Positions 1 through 5,210 of a DNA stretch of 5,896 nt are shown here, in pieces; the first letter of the stretch is position 1; every line of letters begins with the position of its first letter. The notes under the pieces were generated by a model. It saw nothing but the letters and a program-made list of their open reading frames with translations. It did not search any database and was not told where the DNA came from. The position numbers and the translations under genes are program-made. Source of the stretch: Synechococcus sp. HW_metabat.21 (lineage in GTDB: Bacteria > Cyanobacteriota > Cyanobacteriia > PCC-6307 > Cyanobiaceae); NCBI GenBank assembly GCA_018623875.1, contig JAAZUZ010000104.1, positions 1 to 5,896 on the forward strand. The letters run 5' to 3'.

Positions 1-648
1 CGGAATCTGCGGCGGGCGATCCGCCTGGGGGACAGCAGCAGCATCGCCCTACGCCTGCTGCTGAACGCCCGAAAACGGCTGGAGGCCGTGCGGCGAGAGC
101 ACCCGGAAGCGGGCGGCCTGGTGGTGGCCCGCGACATTGCCCACGCCCGCAGGATCTGCGGGCTCCTGGAGGAGGAGGGGGACCGCGTTCAGCTCGTCCA
201 TTCACAGGATCCCGAGGCCGCTGAGCGCATGGAACGCTTCAAGGCCGGAGAGTCGGACTGGCTCGTCAGCATCGACATGTGCGCCGAGGGGTTCGACGCC
301 CCCCGGCTGCGGGTGGTGGCCTACCTGACCACCGTCGTGACCCGCACCCGCTTTGTGCAGGCCATCACCCGGGCCGTGCGGATGAATGGGGAGCGGGCCA
401 GCGCCGAAACCGTGCCGAGGCACCCCTCTTATGTGTTTGCGCCGGCGGATCCACTGCTGATGCAGTACGCCCGCACCTGGTCCCTCAGCGAGCCCTACGT
501 GCTGCGGCCCAAGACCAATGAGGCGCCCGAGGAACCCAGCGGGCAACTGCGCGGCGCGACCCTGCCGCTGCAGGCCGTCGAAGACGGAGCCGGAGGGGTC
601 ATCCGCATGCGGGGACCGCGCCTGCCTGACTTCTTATTGCATCAATGA
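1..648 (+). CDS. C-terminal part of a superfamily II (DEAD/DEAH-type) helicase, truncated by the window edge
   Basis: The reading frame is open from base 1 to the TGA at 646-648, giving 215 residues of a longer protein whose N-terminal ATPase half lies left of the window. The visible part matches the second RecA-like domain of SF2 helicases. It has a strand of the GLVVARDIAHARRI type near residue 40. A motif V-like SIDMCAEGFDAP is at residues 90-101, and a motif VI-like QAITRAVR with its arginines is at residues 120-127. SF2 enzymes use ATP hydrolysis to move on or unwind nucleic acid; the substrate cannot be told from this part. The ATG/GTG codons inside the frame are not the true start, because the domain extends upstream of them. 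The last 60 or so residues lack recognisable motifs. No terminator hairpin follows. The helicase fold is fairly sure; the subfamily is not (it could be a restriction-type or a stand-alone helicase). Confidence 0.85.
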   Translation, partial: RNLRRAIRLGDSSSIALRLLLNARKRLEAVRREHPEAGGLVVARDIAHARRICGLLEEEGDRVQLVHSQDPEAAERMERFKAGESDWLVSIDMCAEGFDAPRLRVVAYLTTVVTRTRFVQAITRAVRMNGERASAETVPRHPSYVFAPADPLLMQYARTWSLSEPYVLRPKTNEAPEEPSGQLRGATLPLQAVEDGAGGVIRMRGPRLPDFLLHQ

Positions 649-672
649 CTACATCGATTATTCGGTACTGAA

Positions 673-689
673 TGCGAATTTGTGCGAAT
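673..689 (+). repeat. Direct repeat TGCGAAT x2 with 10-bp period
   Basis: TGCGAAT occurs at 673-679 and 683-689, one helical turn apart, in the short gap between the helicase stop and the next gene. An inverted ATTCG (660-664) precedes them, and 660-673 is itself an imperfect palindrome (ATTC, central GTAC, GAAT). This arrangement could bind a regulator on one DNA face, but no regulator family is recognised. Apart from these repeats I see no clear promoter or terminator in the 97-nt gap. Confidence 0.35.
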
Positions 690-745
690 CAACCACAGGA
701 AGCGGCACTCCAACCGCCAACGTGGTCTCAACCGCACGGAGAACC

Positions 746-991
746 ATGCACGGTTCAACCCAACGGCGCATCACAGTTGCAACCAACTGGGCTGTCACAC
801 GCATTGCTTGCCTGGATGATCGCGAGCTCTACGAAGACAGCTATGCCCTGACAGAGGAGTTCCGGGAATGGATCCTCTGCGCTGATGACCAACCCGAACT
901 GATCCTGGACCAGGTCCTGATGGTCCCCAACTTCGAGACCCGCTCGGAGAACGAAACCAGCAACGAATCCGACGGCCTGCTTGAAATCTAA
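746..991 (+). CDS. Hypothetical small acidic protein (81 aa)
   Basis: I do not recognise this protein. The frame stays open upstream to about 518, overlapping the helicase gene in another frame. I chose the ATG at 746 because GGAG lies at 738-741 and the coding signal starts there; a GTG at 722 is a possible alternative. The product begins MHGSTQRRITVATNWAVTRI and continues as an acidic, soluble-looking chain. It is rich in Glu and Asp (for example DDRELYEDSY near residues 25-34) and ends in a Glu/Asn/Ser-rich tail. There is no signal peptide, membrane segment or metal-binding cluster. It sits alone between the helicase and the NTRC-type gene. Its TAA is part of a short palindrome at 988-1004. 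Confidence 0.6.
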   Translation: MHGSTQRRITVATNWAVTRIACLDDRELYEDSYALTEEFREWILCADDQPELILDQVLMVPNFETRSENETSNESDGLLEI

Positions 992-1004
992 AGAGAATCT
1001 TTAG
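988..1004. repeat. Perfect inverted repeat with 7-bp arms over the stop codon of the 81-aa gene
   Basis: The arms are CTAAAGA (988-994) and TCTTTAG (998-1004) with a GAA centre. The left arm contains the TAA stop at 989-991. In RNA it would form a short AU-rich hairpin, but no U-tract follows (GGGCCATCCC), so it is a poor intrinsic terminator. It has the same CTAAAG...CTTTAG outer sequence as the palindrome at 1091-1115. Confidence 0.6.
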
Positions 1005-1086
1005 GGCCATCCCTTTATTCCCTCTGGCCAAGGGGATTCGGGCAACCGCCCTGTCCGCTCACTCCACGGGCCAAAACCCTCCCCCG

Positions 1087-1092
1087 TACACT
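1087..1092 (+). promoter_or_regulatory. Possible -10 element for the NTRC-type gene
   Basis: TACACT matches the TATAAT consensus at four of six bases and lies 26 nt before the start codon. No convincing -35 hexamer is seen about 17 bp upstream. If it is used, transcription would start near 1099, inside the 1091-1115 palindrome, so that element would overlap the core promoter. Confidence 0.3.
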
Positions 1093-1115
1093 AAAGCGAA
1101 GTCATTCCGCTTTAG
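1091..1115. promoter_or_regulatory. Perfect palindrome with 8-bp arms directly before the NTRC-type start codon (candidate operator or leader hairpin)
   Basis: The arms are CTAAAGCG (1091-1098) and CGCTTTAG (1108-1115), separated by 9 nt. With one bulged C, two more A-T pairs can form inside. The element ends 3 nt before the ATG at 1119 and fills the position where a ribosome-binding site would be; no Shine-Dalgarno sequence is present. It could be an operator overlapping the promoter, or an RNA hairpin limiting translation. The sequence alone does not decide between these. Confidence 0.5.
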
Positions 1116-1118
1116 GTC

Positions 1119-2489
1119 ATGGCCGCTGGCGCGCCCGGATCGGTTGAAAACCTCGTCATCGTTGGCTCCGGTCCAGCCGGTTACACCGCCGCGATCTACG
1201 CCGCCCGCGCCAACCTCAGCCCGGTTGTGATCACGGGCTTCCAGGACGGCGGAATTCCCGGCGGTCAGCTGATGACCACCACCCACGTCGAGAACTTCCC
1301 TGGCTTCCCCGACGGGATCCTCGGCCCAGAGCTCATGGACCGGATCAAGGCCCAGGCGGTGCGCTGGGGCACCCGGTTGGTGGAAGCCGATGCCGATGCC
1401 ATCGACCTCTCCCAGCGGCCATTCCGGATTCAGGCCGACGGGCAGACCATCCAGGCCCACGCCGTGATCCTGGCCACCGGGGCCAGCGCCAATCGCTTGG
1501 GCCTCCCCAGTGAGCAGCGCTTTTGGAACGCCGGCATCAGTGCCTGCGCCATCTGTGATGGCGCCACCCCGCAATTCCGCGATGTGGAGCTGGCGGTCGT
1601 CGGCGGCGGTGACTCCGCCTGCGAAGAGGCCGTCTACCTGACCAAATACGCCAGCCGCGTCCACCTGATCGTGCGCAGCGACAAGCTTCGGGCCAGCAAG
1701 GCCATGGCGGATCGGGTGCTCGCCAACCCCAAAGTTGAGGTGCACTGGAACCGTCAGGTCGCGGACTGCACTGGAGGGGACTGGCTCGAGGCGATCCAGC
1801 TCAAGGACACGAGCGGCGGCCCCAGCGAAGAGCTGGCTGTGCGTGGAATGTTCTATGCCATTGGCCACACCCCCAACACCCGGCTGGTGCGCGACCAGCT
1901 GAGCACCGATGCCAAGGGCTACCTGATCACCGAGCCCGGACGTCCCGAGACAAGCGTCGAGGGCGTCTACGCCTCCGGTGACGTCGCTGACGCGGAATGG
2001 CGCCAGGGGATCACGGCCGCCGGAAGCGGTTGCCAAGCCGCACTCGCTGCGGAGCGTTGGCTGACCGAAAAGGATCTCGCGGTCACCGTCAGCCATGAGC
2101 CCGTCGATCCGGCGGAGGTGGGCGAAACCAAGCGCACCGCGGTGAGCGATGAGGCCAACTTCAGCCCAGATGCCCTCTGGCAGAAGGGAAGCTTTGCCCT
2201 GAGGAAGCTTTATCACGACAGCACCAACCCCCTGGTGGTCGTCTACACCTCACCCACCTGCGGCCCCTGCCACGTGCTCAAACCGCAGCTCAAGCGCGTT
2301 CTGGATGAACTGGGGGGGCAAGCCCAGGGCATCGAGATTGACATCGAGGCGGAACAGGAGATCGCCCAGCAGGCCGGTGTCAGCGGCACTCCCACCGTTC
2401 AGATCTTCCTGAACAAGGAGCTCAAGCAACAGTTCCGCGGGGTGAAGCAGCGCAGCGAGTTCAAGGCCGCCATCGAAAGCCTGCTCTAA
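1119..2489 (+). CDS. trxB: NADPH-thioredoxin reductase with fused C-terminal thioredoxin domain (NTRC type)
   Basis: The 456-residue protein joins an FAD/NADPH thioredoxin reductase to a thioredoxin domain. The FAD-binding GSGPAG is at residues 16-21 and the GGQL region at 48-51. The redox-active CAIC is at 143-146, the NADPH-binding VGGGDSA at 161-167, and SGDV, part of the second FAD motif, at 286-289. After a linker (about 320-365) the thioredoxin domain carries CGPC at 381-384 and the cis-proline GTPT at 423-426. In this family electrons pass from NADPH through FAD and CAIC to the fused thioredoxin, and 2-Cys peroxiredoxins are a known NTRC substrate in cyanobacteria and chloroplasts. The thioredoxin site has Thr (TCGPC) where most thioredoxins have Trp (WCGPC). 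The length is normal for cyanobacterial NTRC. The ATG at 1119 gives a short N-terminal extension before the FAD domain and follows a palindrome, not a Shine-Dalgarno site. The gene converges on infA. Confidence 0.95.
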   Translation: MAAGAPGSVENLVIVGSGPAGYTAAIYAARANLSPVVITGFQDGGIPGGQLMTTTHVENFPGFPDGILGPELMDRIKAQAVRWGTRLVEADADAIDLSQRPFRIQADGQTIQAHAVILATGASANRLGLPSEQRFWNAGISACAICDGATPQFRDVELAVVGGGDSACEEAVYLTKYASRVHLIVRSDKLRASKAMADRVLANPKVEVHWNRQVADCTGGDWLEAIQLKDTSGGPSEELAVRGMFYAIGHTPNTRLVRDQLSTDAKGYLITEPGRPETSVEGVYASGDVADAEWRQGITAAGSGCQAALAAERWLTEKDLAVTVSHEPVDPAEVGETKRTAVSDEANFSPDALWQKGSFALRKLYHDSTNPLVVVYTSPTCGPCHVLKPQLKRVLDELGGQAQGIEIDIEAEQEIAQQAGVSGTPTVQIFLNKELKQQFRGVKQRSEFKAAIESLL

Positions 2490-2503
2490 GGAGCAGAGAC
2501 CAC

Positions 2504-2533
2504 AAAAAACCCCTGGCCAGCAGGCCAGGGGTT
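2504..2533 (-). terminator. Strong intrinsic terminator of infA, possibly bidirectional
   Basis: The arms AACCCCTGGCC (2508-2518) and GGCCAGGGGTT (2523-2533) pair perfectly over 11 bp around a 4-nt loop. On the minus strand the hairpin is followed by a run of six T (complement of 2504-2509), the classic Rho-independent form, about 10 nt after the infA stop. On the plus strand only two T follow, so termination of the NTRC-type transcript here would be weaker, though the stem may still block read-through. Confidence 0.88.
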
Positions 2534-2542
2534 GAGGGCTGA

Positions 2543-2809
2543 TCAGCGGCGGCGGGGACCACCGGGACGGTTGCCGCCCGGACGGGGGCCGGCATTGGCA
2601 TTGCGCTCGCGGTAGGTGATGCGGCCACGGCTGAGGTCGTAGGGGCTGATCTCCACCAGGACCTTGTCGCCTGCGAGCAATTTGATGCGGAACTTGGTCA
2701 GCTTGCCGGCGGCGCGGCAGAGGCATTGGTGGCCAGCAGGCTGCTCGAGGGTGACCAGGTAGAACCCGTTGCCCTGTTCCTTCTCGATGACGCCGGAGGT
2801 CTCAATCAT
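2543..2809 (-). CDS. infA: Translation initiation factor IF-1 (divergent form with basic C-terminal tail)
   Basis: The 88-residue product has the single OB fold of IF-1, which binds the A-site region of the 30S subunit and works with IF-2 and IF-3 at initiation. The family signature is clear near the end of the fold: GDKVLVEISPYDL followed by SRGRITYR, with SPYDLSRGRITYR at residues 55-67. It differs from the usual form in two ways. The common AHISGK loop is replaced by LCRAAGK around residues 30-36, and a Pro/Gly/Arg-rich tail (about 70-88, ending GGPRRR) makes it longer than the usual 70-75 residues. The ATG at 2807-2809 has no clear Shine-Dalgarno site. It may be a lineage-specific IF-1 or a second paralogue beside a canonical copy elsewhere in the genome. 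It is transcribed towards the NTRC-type gene and ends at a strong terminator. Confidence 0.88.
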   Translation of the reverse strand: MIETSGVIEKEQGNGFYLVTLEQPAGHQCLCRAAGKLTKFRIKLLAGDKVLVEISPYDLSRGRITYRERNANAGPRPGGNRPGGPRRR

Positions 2810-2894
2810 GCGCTGCTGCTAGTGGCCAACCCAAGTGCTCCCCACAGCTTAGGTGTCGCTAGGGTCGCCGCTCACGATTGTTGTGGCAGCCGGC

Positions 2895-2984
2895 ATGGTT
2901 CTCCCCCCCGTTTCGATGGACATCGGACTGCTGATGATCTCGATTGGGGTTGTGAATCTCTGGAAGGCTCGCCAGGCTTCCTGA
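2895..2984 (+). CDS. Possible very small hydrophobic protein (29 aa)
   Basis: An ATG at 2895 opens a 29-codon frame ending with TGA at 2982-2984. Its core (MDIGLLMISIGVVNLW, residues 8-23) could form one membrane-spanning helix, followed by a basic KARQAS end. The frame is also open upstream to a GTG at 2853, which would give 43 residues. No Shine-Dalgarno site precedes any candidate start, and I do not recognise the sequence as PetN, PetM, PsaM or another known small photosynthetic subunit. It lies in the 195-nt gap between the divergent infA and pseudouridine synthase genes, where promoters for both must also lie. It may be chance. Confidence 0.25.
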   Translation: MVLPPVSMDIGLLMISIGVVNLWKARQAS

Positions 2985-3004
2985 GCTGAGCAGCGCGCCG
3001 GCTT

Positions 3005-3688
3005 CTGACGACCCTTCTTTTTCACAAGCCCTACGGCGTTCTCAGTCAGTTCACCCCTGAGGAGGGGAGCCGCTGGGGCTGCCTGTCCGATCACATTGAC
3101 GTTCCCGGGGTCTACGCCGCGGGACGACTCGATGCAGACAGCGAAGGCCTACTGCTGCTGACCAGCAATGGGCGACTGCAACAGAGGCTGACCGACCCCG
3201 CCTGGGGTCACTGGCGCCGTTACTGGAGCCAGGTGGAGGGCCTTCCCAGCGACGAAGCCCTCGAGGCCCTGCGCACTGGGCTAACGATTCAGGGACAACG
3301 CACCCTCCCGGCCCACGCCCGTGCGATCGCCGACCCGGGCTGGCCCGAGCGGAATCCACCCATTCGCGTTCGCCAGAACATCCCCACGAGCTGGTTGGAG
3401 CTGGAGCTGCGGGAGGGCCGCAACCGTCAAGTGCGGCGGATGACCGCGGCCGTCGGGCTCCCCACCCTGAGACTGCTGCGGGTGGCCATCGACCTGATGG
3501 ACGGAGGCCCGCCCCTCAACCTGGAGGGACTGGCGCCGGGCCAATGGCGGCCGGTCCATGAGGGCGAGCAGCGCCGGCTTCAATCCCTGCTGCAATCGGG
3601 CCGGGGCGGCCGCGCGGGGGGAGGAAAGTCCGGCCGCGCTGGAGGCTGGGGGAAGGGTGGCGTCGCCAAAAACAAATTCCGGAGATAA
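3005..3688 (+). CDS. rluE: RsuA/RluE-family rRNA pseudouridine synthase with apparent CTG start
   Basis: The protein converts uridine to pseudouridine in rRNA; E. coli RluE acts on 23S rRNA U2457, but the target here is only inferred. From the CTG at 3005 (227 residues) it reads MTTLLFHKPYGVLSQF, the usual N terminus of the RluE group, which lacks an S4 domain. The catalytic motif GRLDADSEGLLLLT starts at residue 40 with Asp43. The GRNRQVRRM motif is at 138-146, and a Gly/Arg/Lys-rich tail occupies about 198-227. In this frame no ATG, GTG or TTG exists between the stop at 2987-2989 and the GTG at 3233, and a start at 3233 would remove the catalytic Asp. The gene therefore starts at a CTG or has an altered 5' end. 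It leads a plus-strand cluster of small genes, the next beginning 26 nt after its stop. The family call is firm; the gene symbol and start are less so. Confidence 0.87.
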   Translation: MTTLLFHKPYGVLSQFTPEEGSRWGCLSDHIDVPGVYAAGRLDADSEGLLLLTSNGRLQQRLTDPAWGHWRRYWSQVEGLPSDEALEALRTGLTIQGQRTLPAHARAIADPGWPERNPPIRVRQNIPTSWLELELREGRNRQVRRMTAAVGLPTLRLLRVAIDLMDGGPPLNLEGLAPGQWRPVHEGEQRRLQSLLQSGRGGRAGGGKSGRAGGWGKGGVAKNKFRR

Positions 3689-3714
3689 GACAGGGAAAAC
3701 GCGCGCGATTCCCC

Positions 3715-3840
3715 ATGGACTACGCCGTGCCCCTACTGGTTGCAGGCATTTTGAGCGCTCTGGCTCTCTATGGAGTGCGAGAGTTGATCCGAGAAGTTGC
3801 CGTTGTGCTCGAGCACAAAGGCCATGCCGGGAGCAGCTAA
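3715..3840 (+). CDS. Small single-span membrane protein (41 aa), hypothetical
   Basis: The product begins MDYAVPLLVAGILSALALYG, a hydrophobic stretch (about 4-20) long enough for one membrane helix. An amphipathic segment with alternating charges (VRELIREVAVVLEHKGH) follows. I do not recognise it. It starts 26 nt after the pseudouridine synthase stop and ends just before the next small gene, which fits one operon. There is no good Shine-Dalgarno site; the nearest purine run (AGGGAAAA, about 3692-3699) is too far from the ATG. Its TAA is in the same frame as the following gene, separated from that gene's TTG by one GTC codon. Confidence 0.55.
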   Translation: MDYAVPLLVAGILSALALYGVRELIREVAVVLEHKGHAGSS

Positions 3841-3843
3841 GTC

Positions 3844-4023
3844 TTGAGGAGGACAGGGGATCTGCTTCGGACAGCAGCGGTCCTCAGCTTCTGGGCCTTA
3901 CTGCTTGCCAGCGGCGTGCTCTCCTCCCAGTTGCGACTCGAGCGCTCGAGGAACACCATTGATTTTTGCGGCGAGGACAGCCTGAGCAAAATCTGCGACT
4001 TCCACGCGGTGCTCAAGGACTGA
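3844..4023 (+). CDS. Small signal-anchored protein with two cysteines (59 aa), hypothetical
   Basis: From TTG at 3844 the product has a basic N terminus (MRRTGDLLR), a hydrophobic helix (about 8-27, including VLSFWALLLASGVL) and a polar C-terminal part with Cys42 and Cys51 (FCGED, KICDF). This suggests an exported or membrane-anchored domain that could hold a disulfide. GGGAG at 3829-3833 lies 10 nt before the TTG, inside the end of the upstream gene. A perfect AGGAGG at 3847-3852 lies 9 nt before an in-frame CTG at 3862, which would give a 53-residue form, so the start is uncertain. Its stop is 5 nt from the next start, which indicates translational coupling. Not recognised as a named family. 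Confidence 0.6.
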   Translation: MRRTGDLLRTAAVLSFWALLLASGVLSSQLRLERSRNTIDFCGEDSLSKICDFHAVLKD

Positions 4024-4028
4024 CGCCT

Positions 4029-4367
4029 GTGAAACAGCTCCCTGGCCGAGAACGCCCCCGTTGGATCACGGCCCTGCTGCAGGGTGCTGCTGCGGTCGTC
4101 GCCACGATCTGGCTGGCCAGCCTGCTGCCCTATCTGCTGCTGATGGCGCTGGTGGTCAGCCTGATGCTGATCCCAACCCTGCGACGGCTGCGCAAGGAGG
4201 CCGAACAGGCGGCCGCCGCGCAACAACGCAACCCGTTCCAGGGAACGCCGCTGGAGCCGTTCTTCGAGACCCTCTATCGACAGGCAGCCCCGCGGCCGAT
4301 GGTGGATGTCACCCCACCCCACCGGAAGCTGATCCGCGCCTTCTGGCAGTGGCGCCAACGGCGCTAG
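4029..4367 (+). CDS. Hypothetical membrane protein (112 aa)
   Basis: I chose the GTG at 4029 because AAGGA lies 9 nt upstream (4015-4019) and the previous gene stops 5 nt before. The frame continues upstream, but that part overlaps the preceding gene. The product has a basic N terminus and one long or two short hydrophobic helices (about 13-49, with a Pro at 34 in the middle). A charged, Ala/Gln-rich likely helix follows (LRRLRKEAEQAAAAQQR, 51-67), and the C terminus is basic and aromatic (HRKLIRAFWQWRQRR). This is consistent with an inner or thylakoid membrane protein with a cytoplasmic tail. Family unknown. It is the last gene of the plus-strand cluster, and its TAG overlaps the stop of the convergent gene by 4 bp. 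Confidence 0.7.
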   Translation: MKQLPGRERPRWITALLQGAAAVVATIWLASLLPYLLLMALVVSLMLIPTLRRLRKEAEQAAAAQQRNPFQGTPLEPFFETLYRQAAPRPMVDVTPPHRKLIRAFWQWRQRR

Positions 4368-4612
4368 ATGCGTTCGCGGTGTTTGGTGCGGATGCGCTCG
4401 GTGACCAGCACCCCTTTGCTGCCGAACTCGAGGCCATCGACGAGGGCCACCTCGGCCTCAATGCCCTCGGCCCTGAGCTGCTCGATCAGGCCCTTCATCA
4501 CCTGCTCCTCGACCAACTTCTGATCGAGACGGTCGGGCGTGAGCGCCTCAAAGAAGCGATTCGTCTTGGCCGCCACGACCTTGGAGGCGTTGGTGATGTT
4601 CAAAACCAGCAT
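4364..4612 (-). CDS. Conserved-looking hypothetical protein (82 aa)
   Basis: The product begins MLVLNITNASKVVAAKTNRF and appears soluble. A short beta-like N terminus is followed by an alpha-helical region rich in Glu, Leu and Lys (about 25-50: LDQKLVEEQVMKGLIEQLRAEG). It then has alternating hydrophobic and charged residues (EAEVALVDGLEFGSKGVLV) and a basic end. The pattern resembles a small alpha/beta domain typical of short conserved cyanobacterial proteins, but I cannot name a family. There are no cysteines, signal peptide or membrane span. The start is the ATG at 4610-4612, with only a weak purine-rich stretch upstream. It is divergent from the gene at 4700 (87-nt gap) and convergent with the gene at 4029-4367, sharing CTAG at 4364-4367. 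Confidence 0.72.
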   Translation of the reverse strand: MLVLNITNASKVVAAKTNRFFEALTPDRLDQKLVEEQVMKGLIEQLRAEGIEAEVALVDGLEFGSKGVLVTERIRTKHRERI

Positions 4613-4641
4613 CCGCCGAGATCAAGGCTGCGCCCAGTAGT

Positions 4642-4650
4642 CCTAGTCGC
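4642..4650 (+). repeat. Left copy of 9-bp direct repeat CCTAGTCGC
   Basis: CCTAGTCGC occurs here, in the divergent promoter gap, and again at 5202-5210. Together the copies bracket the 168-aa gene. The rest of the 87-nt gap (4613-4699) shows no convincing promoter hexamers. Confidence 0.4.
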
Positions 4651-4699
4651 TTCATCCAGCCTCCGCAATCGCTACGGTCAGCCAAAGGGGAGATGGGCG

Positions 4700-5206
4700 A
4701 TGGGGGATTCCGAGCAGTTCGTCAAAAACCTCGTCGGCGATGTGCGCCAACTCCTGCGCGCCCCCGCCAACCTGGTCAAGGCCGAGAGGGAGTGGTCTCT
4801 CTCCACCATTTGTGCAGTGATCGATGCCCGCAACGCGGCACCCCAGGTGGTGACCACCCATGTGGGCACGATTAATTCGATCCTCGTGGCGAGTAGCGCC
4901 CTCGATAGCCCATTGCTTCAGTCCTTCTTGAAGCGGGCTCGAGAGAGCGACCCCGAGCTGGCGTTATCAGAATTTCTCGATAGTTCTGACGCAGAGGCCT
5001 TCACGGAGATCTTCGAGCGCTACAGAGAAGAGCGCGAAGAAAAGGGCCACGCAGTTTGGTCCGTTGGTGATTCTGCAGCCTTTGTGGCGAAATCACGGGA
5101 AGCCTGGAATGACCGCGAACTCGCCTGCGTTGCGGTCACTCCCGGGCCAACCGCAAACACCCACGGGGTTCTGACCTTTTCACTCCCCCTCGACTGGCTC
5201 GCCTAG
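4700..5206 (+). CDS. Hypothetical soluble protein (168 aa), possibly accessory
   Basis: The true start is the ATG at 4700, preceded by GGGGAG at 4687-4692 (7-nt spacing); an ATG at 4693 is in another frame. The frame is open far upstream, but that part overlaps two other genes and is not coding. The product has a helical N-terminal region (EQFVKNLVGDVRQLL) and a middle with TTHVGTINSILVASSALDS. A strongly charged helix follows (about 98-115, including FERYREEREEKG), and the C-terminal part includes AWNDRELACVAVTPGPT. No signal peptide or membrane helix is present, and I recognise no enzyme motif. Codons in the middle (TTA, TCA, AGT, TCT) are less GC-biased than in neighbours, and a 9-bp repeat brackets the gene, which hints at an accessory or inserted gene. 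It converges on the 61-aa gene through a shared CTAG. Confidence 0.68.
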   Translation: MGDSEQFVKNLVGDVRQLLRAPANLVKAEREWSLSTICAVIDARNAAPQVVTTHVGTINSILVASSALDSPLLQSFLKRARESDPELALSEFLDSSDAEAFTEIFERYREEREEKGHAVWSVGDSAAFVAKSREAWNDRELACVAVTPGPTANTHGVLTFSLPLDWLA

Positions 5207-5210
5207 TCGC
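5202..5210 (+). repeat. Right copy of 9-bp direct repeat CCTAGTCGC
   Basis: This is identical to 4642-4650. It covers both stop codons of the convergent pair that meets at 5203-5206. Confidence 0.4.

Noticed and set aside
988..1004. Palindrome read as an intrinsic terminator of the 81-aa gene
   Set aside because: The stem is short and AU-rich and is followed by GGGCC, not a U-tract. The resemblance to the 1091-1115 palindrome makes a regulatory reading more attractive.
1059..2216. Long minus-strand open frame (385 codons) opposite the NTRC-type gene
   Set aside because: The plus strand encodes all reductase and thioredoxin motifs. The antisense frame is open because of GC-rich codon bias, and its Gly/Ala-rich translation matches no family.
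2726..2989. Plus-strand frame of 87 codons over the infA start region
   Set aside because: It runs antisense to the clear IF-1 coding sequence for its first third and shows no protein-like features afterwards.
3837..4358. Minus-strand open frame of 173 codons across the small-gene cluster
   Set aside because: Its translation is Gln/Arg/Ser-rich low complexity, whereas the plus strand has three membrane-type proteins with suitable spacing and ribosome-binding sites.
4061..4699. Upstream part of the open frame that ends at 5206
   Set aside because: It overlaps the 112-aa gene and the minus-strand 82-aa gene and reads as Ala/Gly/Arg-rich noise. The Shine-Dalgarno site before the ATG at 4700 marks the real start.
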